Source: Jaenimonas drosophilae
Lineage: Eukaryota; Euglenozoa; Kinetoplastea; Trypanosomatida; Trypanosomatidae
Assembly: GCA_030849065.1 (NCBI GenBank)
Contig: JASAON010001306.1
Span: 1-11,179 of the forward strand
Direction of reading: 5' to 3'
DNA: 11,179 nucleotides
This document shows positions 1 to 7,472 of this stretch, piece by piece (within the stretch, counting starts at the first letter, position 1; every line of letters begins with the position of its first letter). The notes under the pieces are model-generated. The model made no database searches. It had not been told where the DNA came from and saw only the letters and a program-made list of their open reading frames with translations. Both the position numbers and the translations under genes were made by a program.

Positions 1-2895
1 TTGGATGGCATCATGGACAGTGTATTTGTTGGTTACCGTACACATGCGTGGATACGTCGTTGGGTGCTTCTTCTTGTGGGTGCCATTCACATCCACAGCC
101 CCATTACTGCATGGATGAATGCCAAGGATTCATTGTTTCAACAGTGGGAGCCAACAAGGCTGATGTATTTGGCACCCTGTTGGATGGCGTTTGGTGCCTT
201 TGGGAAATTGACGCAACACATGTTTGAGGAGGAGAAGACGCAGGTGGACTTCGTCATGACAGTGGCAGTAATGGTGTTTAATGAGCACATGTTGAGATTT
301 GTGTGTCCACTGGCTGAGTGGGCCGTGCAGACGTCCACAACTTCAGTAGTACAACAAGATGACGCAGACGAAATGAAAGAAGCGGATGACTGTATGACTG
401 ACAACACGGATGACGCTCACACTCGAGCTTATCATTTCCTCAAGGAACTCAACCAATATGTACTCGCGAATACTACATTTATGTCTAAGTGTCTCTACGG
501 ATCCACAATGGCGATGGACGAGTCAGTGATAGACTATTTCAGGGCTTTGGTTTCTTCATACCTTACTCGTGCACCGACATCCACCGATGGATCAAATTTG
601 ACGAACACGCTGTTGTATCAGCTTGTTCAAAGAGGTTATAAATGCACTTTGGACCATTTCTTCCGTGGAGAAGCACATTCAGACTCAAAGACTGCTACAG
701 ACGAAGACTTTGAGGTCAGCACAGGTGAAGTTGATGAGGCAGAGAGAGATGTTAGCACAGATGGCGGCGATGACGATGTAGGTGCGGATTATTGGGGACC
801 CACCGAGAAGTATTCAGATTACGAATTTGAGTCTGACGAAGGTGGTGACGATGCTTCGCTCATGCTAACAACACTTTTTGATATCCGGCACAGACTGTTT
901 ATGAAGGAGACAGGCTATCCACACTGGCAGCGACTTTTTCCTGGTTCACAACCACATGATGGTGCACATAGGGCTGATCGTATCATCAAAGCCATTCTCA
1001 TACAAAGTATTCAAAAACACCTGACGGAGATTTATTCCTCTCCACGCAGAGCATCGATGGAGCACCACGATGGACGAGTGAACGAAGCAAATAATCCACC
1101 GAAGGATTCATGCATTGAGCAGACCCACCAACAGCGAGAACAGAAGATATTGTCGTTGATTTGTGCGGCTACCCGATGTGCGCGTAAGTTAATGAGTCTG
1201 GAGAGCGCAGATTGTTGTTGTGAACTGGTACATTTTGGCATGAAGGGCACTTTTGCCAGCTTTGCACCAGACGAGATACGCATGTACGTGTGCAGTATCG
1301 CCGACTCTATACACAACTTTCTGATGAACGCATTTGGTACCTCTGCCGCGTTAAGTGGTGCAGCTATTGATGCTGCTAGTGATATGTTTTCTGCATGGAT
1401 GATTCTGTTCGACGGGCTTGTGCGCACCTTGCCAAGGATGGAACAAAGTGAAGACAAGGGCAGCCCTCTTAATTCAGATTATGATTCAGAAAGTAACAAG
1501 GATGAACGCAGGTGCCTCCAGTACCTGATGACTGGACGTGAGATGCTCTTCGAGATGATGACGAGGATAATCAATGCGAGCACAAGCGTATCACACCATC
1601 ATGATGCATCCCCAGATGCACGTGACCAACCAACCACTTTTACTCGAATCCTCACCTTCAATGAACTTCGTGCAGTGCTGGCGCTTCCGATGCCATTGAT
1701 CAACATTCCTTCCCCATTTCAGAAGGCATTGTTTCTTCACTTGATGAATACGGCGTTGCGCGTTTTTCAACTCCCCCGTCCTCCGCCTGACTGTGTTTGG
1801 ACAGAAGGCAAACTCCATCGGGGGAGGGAGGTTGTTGTACTAGTTCCCGCGCCAATGACGTGCAAGATTATTGATCGGAAGAGCAGCATATGCTGCGACA
1901 TATTGTGCACGGCAACTACATTGGGTATTCATTTCCCCGCTGAGGTCAAATGGAACCGCACCTCGACACAAGCACCAACCTTTGCACCTTGCGAAACCTC
2001 ACCTCCATCTCTCGAAGTCCACGTTCTTGATCCACGTTGTTGGGAAATCCATCCATCCACCTACTTCATCGCGGCCCAGGCCGCAGCCTCTGCATCAACA
2101 CGTACGACTACTACACCACAAACACAACCCTCTTCTGATGCAGAGGAACTTCCATTCCCAGCAGATCTCGCTGCTGCACTTGTGGACTACACCCATCAGT
2201 ACCAACAAGAGCAACATCATGAACAACATGAGCTCCACTGGTGCCGTGACTACGCCTACACCACCTTTGTGATGTACTACCCACAGGACGGAGGCCTACC
2301 GACGACCATCCACGGAACATTGATGCTTCAGCGACTGTTTGTTGCCCTTGCTGGGTACAAGCGTGTGGGTGTGACGTGGTCTCGCCTTGCAGCACGAGCT
2401 CACGTGAGTGTGGAGGATCTGAAGGAACAGCTGCACAAGTGTGTGGAGTTGGGCCTCCTTGTGTGTGTAGGTAAGGATGACGATGAAGGGAATGATGTAG
2501 AGCATGTGGCGATGAACTACGAGTACGTGAGGCGTATTCCGCCGGATGGAGTGATTGTGCTTTGGTATGACCGTCTGCCCCTTTTGAAGGAGATACTTGG
2601 TCATACCAAGAAAGAAGCTGATGCCATCACTGATGCACAACGTGTGGAGCAGCTTGCCCCTGTTGTGATGAGCATCATGAAGCAGAGGAAGAGGGTATCC
2701 TACTCTGAGCTCGTTGACCTTGTGCGTGCTGCTGTCCACATACGTACAGGTACACAGAGAAGCTTCGTTCCTACTTCGACAGTCATCAAGTCTTGTGTTG
2801 AAGGTCTCATTGACCGCAAGTACCTCCAGCGGGCTATGGAAGAGAGCTCTAGTCATTTAACAAAATTAGTACTGGTGCTGGAGTACACACCGTAG
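1..2895 (+). CDS. Divergent cullin-like protein, copy 1 (5'-truncated by window edge)
   Basis: The frame is open from base 1 to the TAG at 2893-2895 (964 codons). The first codon is TTG, and the sequence matches copies 2 and 3 from that codon on (around their residue 212). The true start therefore lies upstream, and about 211 codons are missing. Visible parts: the shared hydrophobic RAWIRRWVLLLVG-type helix (residues 16-28, with H in place of the first R); acidic stretches at about 117-135 and 225-285; a cullin helix-like segment at about 577-590; an alpha/beta strand LEVHVLDPRCW from residue 671; a first winged-helix region from about 717 to 830; and a terminal neddylation-type winged helix with QLAPVVMSIMKQRKRVSY and GLIDRKYLQR. 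Lys894 sits where cullins carry the NEDD8-acceptor lysine. Cullins scaffold RING ubiquitin ligases in the nucleus and cytoplasm; that role here is inferred from family resemblance. Compared with copies 2 and 3 it has about 54 extra residues before the alpha/beta strand and a six-residue insertion (HIRTGTQRS in place of ETR) in the last domain. Its middle is strongly diverged. An APC2-like relative is less likely, because APC2 does not use the neddylation lysine. Confidence 0.8.
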   Translation: MDGIMDSVFVGYRTHAWIRRWVLLLVGAIHIHSPITAWMNAKDSLFQQWEPTRLMYLAPCWMAFGAFGKLTQHMFEEEKTQVDFVMTVAVMVFNEHMLRFVCPLAEWAVQTSTTSVVQQDDADEMKEADDCMTDNTDDAHTRAYHFLKELNQYVLANTTFMSKCLYGSTMAMDESVIDYFRALVSSYLTRAPTSTDGSNLTNTLLYQLVQRGYKCTLDHFFRGEAHSDSKTATDEDFEVSTGEVDEAERDVSTDGGDDDVGADYWGPTEKYSDYEFESDEGGDDASLMLTTLFDIRHRLFMKETGYPHWQRLFPGSQPHDGAHRADRIIKAILIQSIQKHLTEIYSSPRRASMEHHDGRVNEANNPPKDSCIEQTHQQREQKILSLICAATRCARKLMSLESADCCCELVHFGMKGTFASFAPDEIRMYVCSIADSIHNFLMNAFGTSAALSGAAIDAASDMFSAWMILFDGLVRTLPRMEQSEDKGSPLNSDYDSESNKDERRCLQYLMTGREMLFEMMTRIINASTSVSHHHDASPDARDQPTTFTRILTFNELRAVLALPMPLINIPSPFQKALFLHLMNTALRVFQLPRPPPDCVWTEGKLHRGREVVVLVPAPMTCKIIDRKSSICCDILCTATTLGIHFPAEVKWNRTSTQAPTFAPCETSPPSLEVHVLDPRCWEIHPSTYFIAAQAAASASTRTTTTPQTQPSSDAEELPFPADLAAALVDYTHQYQQEQHHEQHELHWCRDYAYTTFVMYYPQDGGLPTTIHGTLMLQRLFVALAGYKRVGVTWSRLAARAHVSVEDLKEQLHKCVELGLLVCVGKDDDEGNDVEHVAMNYEYVRRIPPDGVIVLWYDRLPLLKEILGHTKKEADAITDAQRVEQLAPVVMSIMKQRKRVSYSELVDLVRAAVHIRTGTQRSFVPTSTVIKSCVEGLIDRKYLQRAMEESSSHLTKLVLVLEYTP

Positions 2896-2956
2896 TGAAG
2901 ATTGACGTAGCTGCATCAGGTTTGTTGTGATTGCGCTTCATTTCACTCTGTTGTCT

Positions 2957-3043
2957 CGTGGATGGCGGAGGCCGCCTACCGTGTGTACTAGTGAACCTCG
3001 ACTTTCTTACTCAGGAAACGATACAGGTACACTAGCTTTTGGG
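2957..3043 (+). repeat. Intergenic homology patch A, spacer 1
   Basis: This segment begins about 60 bases after the copy 1 stop. It resembles 6898-6984, which begins about 50 bases after the copy 2 stop. Shared landmarks in order are a GGA...CCGCC core, CCGT.TGTAC.AGTG.ACCT, a TTACT...CA run, and a final CACTAG.CTT. The matching order suggests common descent of the 3' flanks, probably the 3' UTR of each gene. The alignment was done by eye and includes small gaps. Confidence 0.55.
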
Positions 3044-3272
3044 GGTGTTCCTTGTGGCGCCGTTCAGTACTGGTGTTCGTATTTTGACCGGAATGCAGCT
3101 CGTTGTGTGAATCTCCGCGACTGTGCGTGGTATATACTTCATTGGTGTATCATTGTCCTTTGTTGTCTTGTCCCTTAAACGTTTTCGTTGAGTGCCTGCA
3201 CCTTGTTGGAATTACCGATGACGATAGTGTTATTATCACAACTCACCCTGTCATGTACATGTTCTGAGTACA

Positions 3273-3360
3273 CCTCTCAGCATGATGACAACACTGATTG
3301 GCATGTTGTTGGTTGTATCACGTATAGAAGCACGACGAGGAGTTCAGGGCGTATCTACAT
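3273..3360 (+). repeat. Intergenic homology patch B, spacer 1
   Basis: This patch matches 7268-7371 in spacer 2. Both begin with CCTCTCAG, contain a CATGATGA run, then TTG.GTTGATT-like and ATGTT.... sequence, then ACACGACGA or GCACGACGA, and end at GCATATCT or GCGTATCT just before the pyrimidine tract. It is noncoding in both places. It marks the upstream flank of the duplicated unit. Confidence 0.6.
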
Positions 3361-3400
3361 CTCTTTTCATCTCCTACTCTCTCAATGTTTTACCGTGCAG
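3354..3400 (+). promoter_or_regulatory. Pyrimidine tract and 3' splice acceptor candidate before copy 2
   Basis: A pyrimidine-rich run (TCTCTTTTCATCTCCTACTC and following) leads to TTTTACCGTGCAG, ending in AG at 3399-3400. The same TTTTACCGTG.AG ending occurs before copy 3 at 7398-7410, with a differently built pyrimidine run. In both cases the AG is followed by exactly 62 bases to the ATG. In kinetoplastids this arrangement is the usual spliced-leader acceptor; in other eukaryotes it could be the 3' end of a 5'-UTR intron. The motif is visible; its use in splicing is inferred. Confidence 0.55.
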
Positions 3401-3462
3401 TACAATCGAAGCATTGTTTGTTTGGTGAAGGTCACCATAGCTACATACGCTGACGTACTGAC
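3401..3462 (+). promoter_or_regulatory. Conserved 62-base leader (5' UTR candidate) of copy 2
   Basis: This leader lies between the candidate acceptor AG and the ATG. Its last 35 bases are identical to the copy 3 leader, and the identity continues 15 bases into the coding region (3428-3477 equals 7438-7487). The first half differs at about seven positions. There is no ATG inside it, so the ATG at 3463 is the first after the AG. This supports the chosen start. Confidence 0.55.
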
Positions 3463-6400
3463 ATGTCTTCACGAGATGCACTATCGCCTGTTGATGATGC
3501 CGATGAGCTCAACGACGTCCATGAGGACCTTGAACGCATCCACACCGTCATCGCAACGCCTGAAGAACGTGTGATGATGAAGCCCTTCAAGAGTCTCTTT
3601 GATGAAATCAATACCGCATTAGTTGGGCGTCACCTGAACCCGAGAAGCACAGCTTTCCGTAATCTTTGCATGAGTTGGTGTAGGAGAGCTCGTGAAGCAA
3701 CTCGTTTGTTGCCAAGACACTTGGTCATTGACTGCGGTTGTGTAGTGTTGAATGTGTGGTTTCGATGGGTTCTTCGATATTGTAGTGATCAAGTTGCGTC
3801 ACGCTGCAGGCGTATTGTTGAAGCATTCAAAGAGAGGAATGACACCTGTGCAGCACTGGTGGAGCGTGATGAAGTTGTGGACGTTGTGAAATTGAGTCAT
3901 GATGAGGTCATCCAATGTGTTGTGGATGATGCTGACGCACTGTACCCTCTGTACCTTTGTGATGACGAACAACCTTTTCACATCCTTCGAGGTGCACTGG
4001 GTGACTTAGTACACAAAATTGTTTTCCTTGAGTTGTGCTACATGGTTGGTAAGCAGCTTTCGCATCATTTGGGTGTGCATGCAGCAGATATGGAGACAAT
4101 CATGACAAATGCGCTGGCTGATCTCGTCACACGTGCGTGGATACGTCGTTGGGTGCTTCTTCTTGTGGGTGCCTTTCACATTCACAGCCCCATCACTGCA
4201 TGGATGAATCACGAGGATTCATTGTTTCAACAGTGGAACATGACCAATCACAGGTATGTTGCGCCATTTCAGATTGCATTTGATGCTCTCGTGATATTGA
4301 TGCAACTGATCTTTGATGATGAGACGCGGATGACCTTCGTTGTGACGGTTGCCATGGTAGTGTTAAAGGAGCAAATGGTGAGGCATGTGTGCCCACTTGC
4401 TGAGTGGGCTGTACAGACATCCACGATTGCAGGTGTGGAGAAGGAAGATGGAGGCGAGGATGTGGAGGTTGATGGGTGTGTGGCTGATTTCTCCGAGACG
4501 GATGACAGTACCACACGAGCTATTCAATTCTTCGTGCAATTGAATGACCACGTAGTGAAGAATCTTTCATTCATATCTCGGTGCCACCCTGGGGCCACAG
4601 AGATTCAGAAGAATCTGCATGTGTCTAGGACTACTGGGGACCTCTTCCTGGTGTTGATCTTCTCATTTTTCACAACCCGTGGAATACCGTTTTATGATGA
4701 CCCAGAGCTGAGACACACACTTCTCTATCGCTTGTTGGAGTTCTCCTCGTTGGGACTTTTGGAACGCTACCTTCGTAGCGGGGTAAATGATGTATCACCG
4801 ATGTGCGTGAGTGGTAGTGAGGAAGACGGCAAGGGGAGTGCCGAAAGCTCGGATGGCTCACCGACGATAGAGAGCATTTTTCCTTTTTTCAGCATTACAA
4901 ACAACACACTCCTCCGGACCATCACTCAAGAAAGTGATGAGAGCGACACGGGCACAGACATGAGCACCAGTGAAGATTCAAAGCTTCGTCAAGTACCAAA
5001 GTATGACAGTGATAGTGAAGCTGATTGTCAGGAAAGTGACAGTGATTTTCACTTGCTTAAAGTTGTGTTTCACCTTCGAGAGATATTCTTGAATATCAAT
5101 ATACGCGACTACTCACACTGGCACCGCCTCTCGCTATTTTCTCAACCGTATGATGTTTGGCGAGTGGTAGAGTACAGCAGTGGCAGCCTCGTCATACGTA
5201 CCATTGAAATGTTGCTAACTGAGATTTATTCGACGGCATCACCGGTGCCGTCCATGGACCATCATCATGATTCTGGTGAGATTTCACCAATGAACGTGTC
5301 TGACGAGTCACACGAAGAGCGGAGTAAACAGAAAGAGGAGATTATACGTCATATGATTAATGCAGCTACTGAGATTGTGTTGAAGTTGAAGGAGTTGTAC
5401 TCGTCGTTCGTTCCTACTTATGTTCTGCGTTGTGGAACGAAGAACATTCTTGCCATGATGTCGCACGACGAGCTAGACATGTACTTGTGCAGTATCACTG
5501 ACGCCATGCACAACTATTGTCTGAGGAAGGTAAACTATTCTAGTTGGACGTGTGATGATAGAAAACGAGCGATGGAACGTTCGTGCGCGCTCGTCAAAAG
5601 TTGCGATGAGAAGGAGCGGAATTTCCGTAGGAAGATGTTGGGAAACGTTGACGTTACGGAGACACTAACTGCCCTCTATCCGAAATGTATAATCGACGTG
5701 TTTCATGACTGTGATCCGTTTGCGCATGAAAGTGTGCCATTATGTTTTGGGTTCGACCTTATGCATGTGTACAAGATCATAACCAACGCTAACTGGTTAA
5801 TGGATGACTCATCTTGTTGTGACAGCTTCATTCGCATCCTTGATGACGACCATCGTGACTCAATGTTGGACCTTTTTATGCCATCCGATCAACAAGGCGT
5901 ATTCGCTCGTTACATGAATGCAGCCTTTCGTGTGCGTCTCCTCTACCGTCCCCTGTCCACCGTATTGAAGCACAATACCAAAGCACGAGGAACTCTGAGT
6001 TCAAATACTCCACCAGCAGTTCATGTTCGACTTCTTGATGCGCGTCATTGGGGATTCGATCCATCTACATACTTCCTCATGACCCAGATAGTACCATCTG
6101 CATACTGCGCATCATCTTCAACACGTACGACTGCTACACCACAAACACAACCCTCTTCTGATGCAGAGGAACTTCCATTCCCCGCAGATCTTGCTGCTGC
6201 ACTTGTGGACTACACCCATGAGTACCAACAACAACAGCATCATGAACAACATGAGCTCCACTGGTGCCGGGACTACGCCTACACCACCTTTGTGATGTAC
6301 TACCNCCTTCAGCGACTGTTTGTTGCCCTTGTTGAGTACAAGCGTGTGGGTGTGACGTGGTCTCGTCTTGCTGCACGAGCTCACATGAGTGTGGAGGAGC

Positions 6401-6849
6401 TGAAGCAACAGCTGCAGAAGTGTGTGGAGTTGGGCCTCCTTGTGTGTGTAGGTACGAATGACGAAGAAGGGATTATTATGGAGTACGTGGTGATGAACTA
6501 CGACTACGTGCGTCCTGTGGAATCAACGGATGGAGTGATTGAAGTGTGGCCTGAGCCTCCACGTCACGTGCGAGATATCGTCACTCATATCAAGGTAGTC
6601 ACTAATGCACAACGTGTGGAGCAGCTTTCCCCTGTTGTGATGAGCATCATGAAGCAGAGGAAGAGGGTATCCTACCCCGAGCTCGTTGACCTTGTGCGTG
6701 CTGCTGTAGAGACACGCTTCGTTCCTACTCCTGCAATGATGAAGTCTTGTTTTGAAGGTCTCATTGACCGCAAGTACCTCCAGCGTACTGTGGACGAGAA
6801 CTCTAGTCATTTGGCATCATCAGCAGTTATACTGGAGTACATGCCCTAG
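3463..6849 (+). CDS. Divergent cullin-like protein, copy 2
   Basis: 1128 codons from ATG to TAG; canonical cullins are about 750-800 residues, so this is enlarged. Residues about 40-110 (FKSLFDEINTAL, then FRNLC and RLLPRHLVIDC) loosely resemble the adaptor-binding start of cullins, where helices of the LY..vY type occur; this part is weak. The shared helix RAWIRRWVLLLVG follows near 225. Acidic, Ser-rich inserts lie near 320-345 and 492-530. A helix matching the cullin vF..y....l..RLL pattern is at 813-826, and the alpha/beta strand VHVRLLDARHW starts at 853. The first winged-helix region begins at about 904. The last winged helix has IMKQRKRVSYPELVDLV and GLIDRKYLQR, with Lys1064 at the NEDD8-acceptor position. 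Relative to copies 1 and 3 it lacks 14 codons at the N base (6305), probably an assembly fault, so the true protein is likely about 1142 residues. Expected role: scaffold of a RING ubiquitin ligase; RING-partner and adaptor binding cannot be judged from sequence alone. Confidence 0.82.
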   Translation: MSSRDALSPVDDADELNDVHEDLERIHTVIATPEERVMMKPFKSLFDEINTALVGRHLNPRSTAFRNLCMSWCRRAREATRLLPRHLVIDCGCVVLNVWFRWVLRYCSDQVASRCRRIVEAFKERNDTCAALVERDEVVDVVKLSHDEVIQCVVDDADALYPLYLCDDEQPFHILRGALGDLVHKIVFLELCYMVGKQLSHHLGVHAADMETIMTNALADLVTRAWIRRWVLLLVGAFHIHSPITAWMNHEDSLFQQWNMTNHRYVAPFQIAFDALVILMQLIFDDETRMTFVVTVAMVVLKEQMVRHVCPLAEWAVQTSTIAGVEKEDGGEDVEVDGCVADFSETDDSTTRAIQFFVQLNDHVVKNLSFISRCHPGATEIQKNLHVSRTTGDLFLVLIFSFFTTRGIPFYDDPELRHTLLYRLLEFSSLGLLERYLRSGVNDVSPMCVSGSEEDGKGSAESSDGSPTIESIFPFFSITNNTLLRTITQESDESDTGTDMSTSEDSKLRQVPKYDSDSEADCQESDSDFHLLKVVFHLREIFLNINIRDYSHWHRLSLFSQPYDVWRVVEYSSGSLVIRTIEMLLTEIYSTASPVPSMDHHHDSGEISPMNVSDESHEERSKQKEEIIRHMINAATEIVLKLKELYSSFVPTYVLRCGTKNILAMMSHDELDMYLCSITDAMHNYCLRKVNYSSWTCDDRKRAMERSCALVKSCDEKERNFRRKMLGNVDVTETLTALYPKCIIDVFHDCDPFAHESVPLCFGFDLMHVYKIITNANWLMDDSSCCDSFIRILDDDHRDSMLDLFMPSDQQGVFARYMNAAFRVRLLYRPLSTVLKHNTKARGTLSSNTPPAVHVRLLDARHWGFDPSTYFLMTQIVPSAYCASSSTRTTATPQTQPSSDAEELPFPADLAAALVDYTHEYQQQQHHEQHELHWCRDYAYTTFVMYYXLQRLFVALVEYKRVGVTWSRLAARAHMSVEELKQQLQKCVELGLLVCVGTNDEEGIIMEYVVMNYDYVRPVESTDGVIEVWPEPPRHVRDIVTHIKVVTNAQRVEQLSPVVMSIMKQRKRVSYPELVDLVRAAVETRFVPTPAMMKSCFEGLIDRKYLQRTVDENSSHLASSAVILEYMP
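6304..6306. other. Ambiguous base (N) marking a collapsed gap in copy 2
   Basis: The codon CNC stands where copies 1 and 3 have 15 codons (2281-2325 and 10317-10361) encoding the loop PQDGGLPTTIHGT plus two residues. Both flanks (TATTA..YY before, LQRLFVAL after) match perfectly. The net loss is 42 bases, in frame. An N exactly at the junction suggests a contig join or masked gap rather than a natural deletion. Confidence 0.8.
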
Positions 6850-6897
6850 CAAACACTTGCCTCGGTACATGGCGAGTGTTGCGAGTTCAATCAAGCA

Positions 6898-6984
6898 GAG
6901 AGGAAGGACTCCGCCGGCCGTTTGTACCAGTGGACCTGAGTTTACTGGCTCATGACAGACAGTGTCGGTGCCGCACTAGGCTTC
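6898..6984 (+). repeat. Intergenic homology patch A, spacer 2
   Basis: Counterpart of 2957-3043 after copy 1. It shares the CCGCC, GT.TGTAC.AGTG.ACCT and CACTAG.CTT landmarks in the same order, and lies at a similar distance from the upstream stop codon. It is probably part of a 3' UTR inherited with the gene duplication. Confidence 0.55.
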
Positions 6985-7195
6985 AGGCGTGCTGCAGCGT
7001 ACTTCAGTTGAGTAGTTCAGTTCCTACACTGACTGGAACACTCCATCTCTCGTGCGTATATCTGTGAGCGTGTGGGAAGTATGGCACAGTAGTGAGCAAA
7101 TGTTCTATGTCTCCTTGATATATGTTTCAATCAATAACGCGACGTTTTCATGGACGACTACACCGTGTTGTGCAACCAAAGTGACACGATTATTA

Positions 7196-7213
7196 TAAAA
7201 ATATATATTTTTA
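7196..7213. repeat. AT-only 18-base perfect palindrome
   Basis: The sequence TAAAAATATATATTTTTA equals its own reverse complement. It sits mid-spacer in the most AT-rich zone of the window and has no counterpart in spacer 1. It could form a small cruciform or hairpin, be a poly(A)-site neighbour, or be chance AT richness. No function is claimed. Confidence 0.85.
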
Positions 7214-7267
7214 GCGATGGAACACCATAAGGAGTTTCTTGCTCCAGTCCAAGCGAATACTATATAA

Positions 7268-7371
7268 CCTCTCAGTACCCCTATCTACATGATGATAGCG
7301 TTGATTGCAATGTTCATTGCTGCAACTAATACAGAAACACGACGACAGAGTGCAAGGCATATCTGGATTTA
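7268..7371 (+). repeat. Intergenic homology patch B, spacer 2
   Basis: Counterpart of 3273-3360. It starts with CCTCTCAG and ends at GCATATCTGGA just before the pyrimidine tract. It contains a short extra segment (TACCCCTATCTA) after the opening CCTCTCAG, relative to spacer 1. Noncoding. Confidence 0.6.
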
Positions 7372-7410
7372 TTTTTCTCACTCAATATTGTTTTTTGTTT
7401 TACCGTGTAG
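7368..7410 (+). promoter_or_regulatory. Pyrimidine tract and 3' splice acceptor candidate before copy 3
   Basis: A T-rich run (TTTATTTTTCTCACTCAATA, then TTGTTTTTTG) leads to TTTTACCGTGTAG with AG at 7409-7410. It matches the end of the copy 2 tract and lies exactly 62 bases before the ATG. A second AG at 7419-7420 is an alternative acceptor. The function is inferred from position and conservation. Confidence 0.55.
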
Positions 7411-7472
7411 TACAGTGCAGACATTGTCTGTTTGGTTAAGGTCACCATAGCTACATACGCTGACGTACTGAC
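7411..7472 (+). promoter_or_regulatory. Conserved 62-base leader (5' UTR candidate) of copy 3
   Basis: Same length as the copy 2 leader. Its last 35 bases and the first 15 coding bases are identical to copy 2. No ATG occurs within it, which supports translation from 7473. Confidence 0.55.

Larger units (their letters stand above)
2896..3462 (+). other. Intergenic spacer 1 between copies 1 and 2
   Basis: This 567-base spacer has no convincing gene. Short frames such as 2927-3178 are not preserved in the second spacer, and the frame running into 3574 overlaps the start of copy 2. It holds two patches homologous to spacer 2 (2957-3043 and 3273-3360), a pyrimidine tract ending in CAG at 3400, and a conserved 62-base leader before the ATG. 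I saw no AATAAA-like poly(A) signal. The order and relative positions of these elements match spacer 2, so the spacer was duplicated along with the gene. Confidence 0.8.
3463..7472 (+). repeat. Complete 4010-base tandem unit (gene plus spacer)
   Basis: From the ATG of copy 2 to the base before the ATG of copy 3 is 4010 bases. The unit contains one gene and one spacer with ordered patches A and B, acceptor and leader. A truncated unit lies to the left (1-3462), and the gene part of another lies to the right (7473-10910). All are in direct orientation, as expected for a tandem duplication. Confidence 0.8.
6850..7472 (+). other. Intergenic spacer 2 between copies 2 and 3
   Basis: This 623-base spacer has no gene I can support. 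It carries the same ordered landmarks as spacer 1: patch A (6898-6984), patch B (7268-7371), pyrimidine tract plus AG (to 7410) and the 62-base leader. Between the patches lies about 280 bases with no clear match to spacer 1, including an AT-rich zone around 7186-7213 with an 18-base perfect palindrome. No AATAAA signal was seen. Confidence 0.8.

Noticed and set aside
1..3. TTG at base 1 as a start codon for copy 1
   Set aside because: Similarity to copies 2 and 3 is continuous from the first codon, at their residue 212. The frame is simply cut by the window edge.
2111..2856. Reverse-strand open frames opposite the conserved 3' ends (also 6118-6408, 6523-6810, 10150-10623, 10584-10871)
   Set aside because: They recur in each copy only because the + strand coding sequence is conserved. 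They have no motifs and are explained as antisense shadows of the cullin-like genes.
2927..3574. Small open frames in spacer 1 (2927-3178 and 3188-3574)
   Set aside because: They have no counterpart in spacer 2. The second starts at a non-ATG codon and overlaps the start of copy 2. No recognisable protein features.
6876..7067. Small open frames just after copy 2
   Set aside because: Short, overlapping the gene end or patch A, and not preserved after copies 1 or 3.
7258..7268. TATATAA as a TATA-box promoter of copy 3
   Set aside because: The aligned position in spacer 1 lacks it, and it lies about 150 bases before the candidate acceptor. More likely chance in AT-rich sequence.
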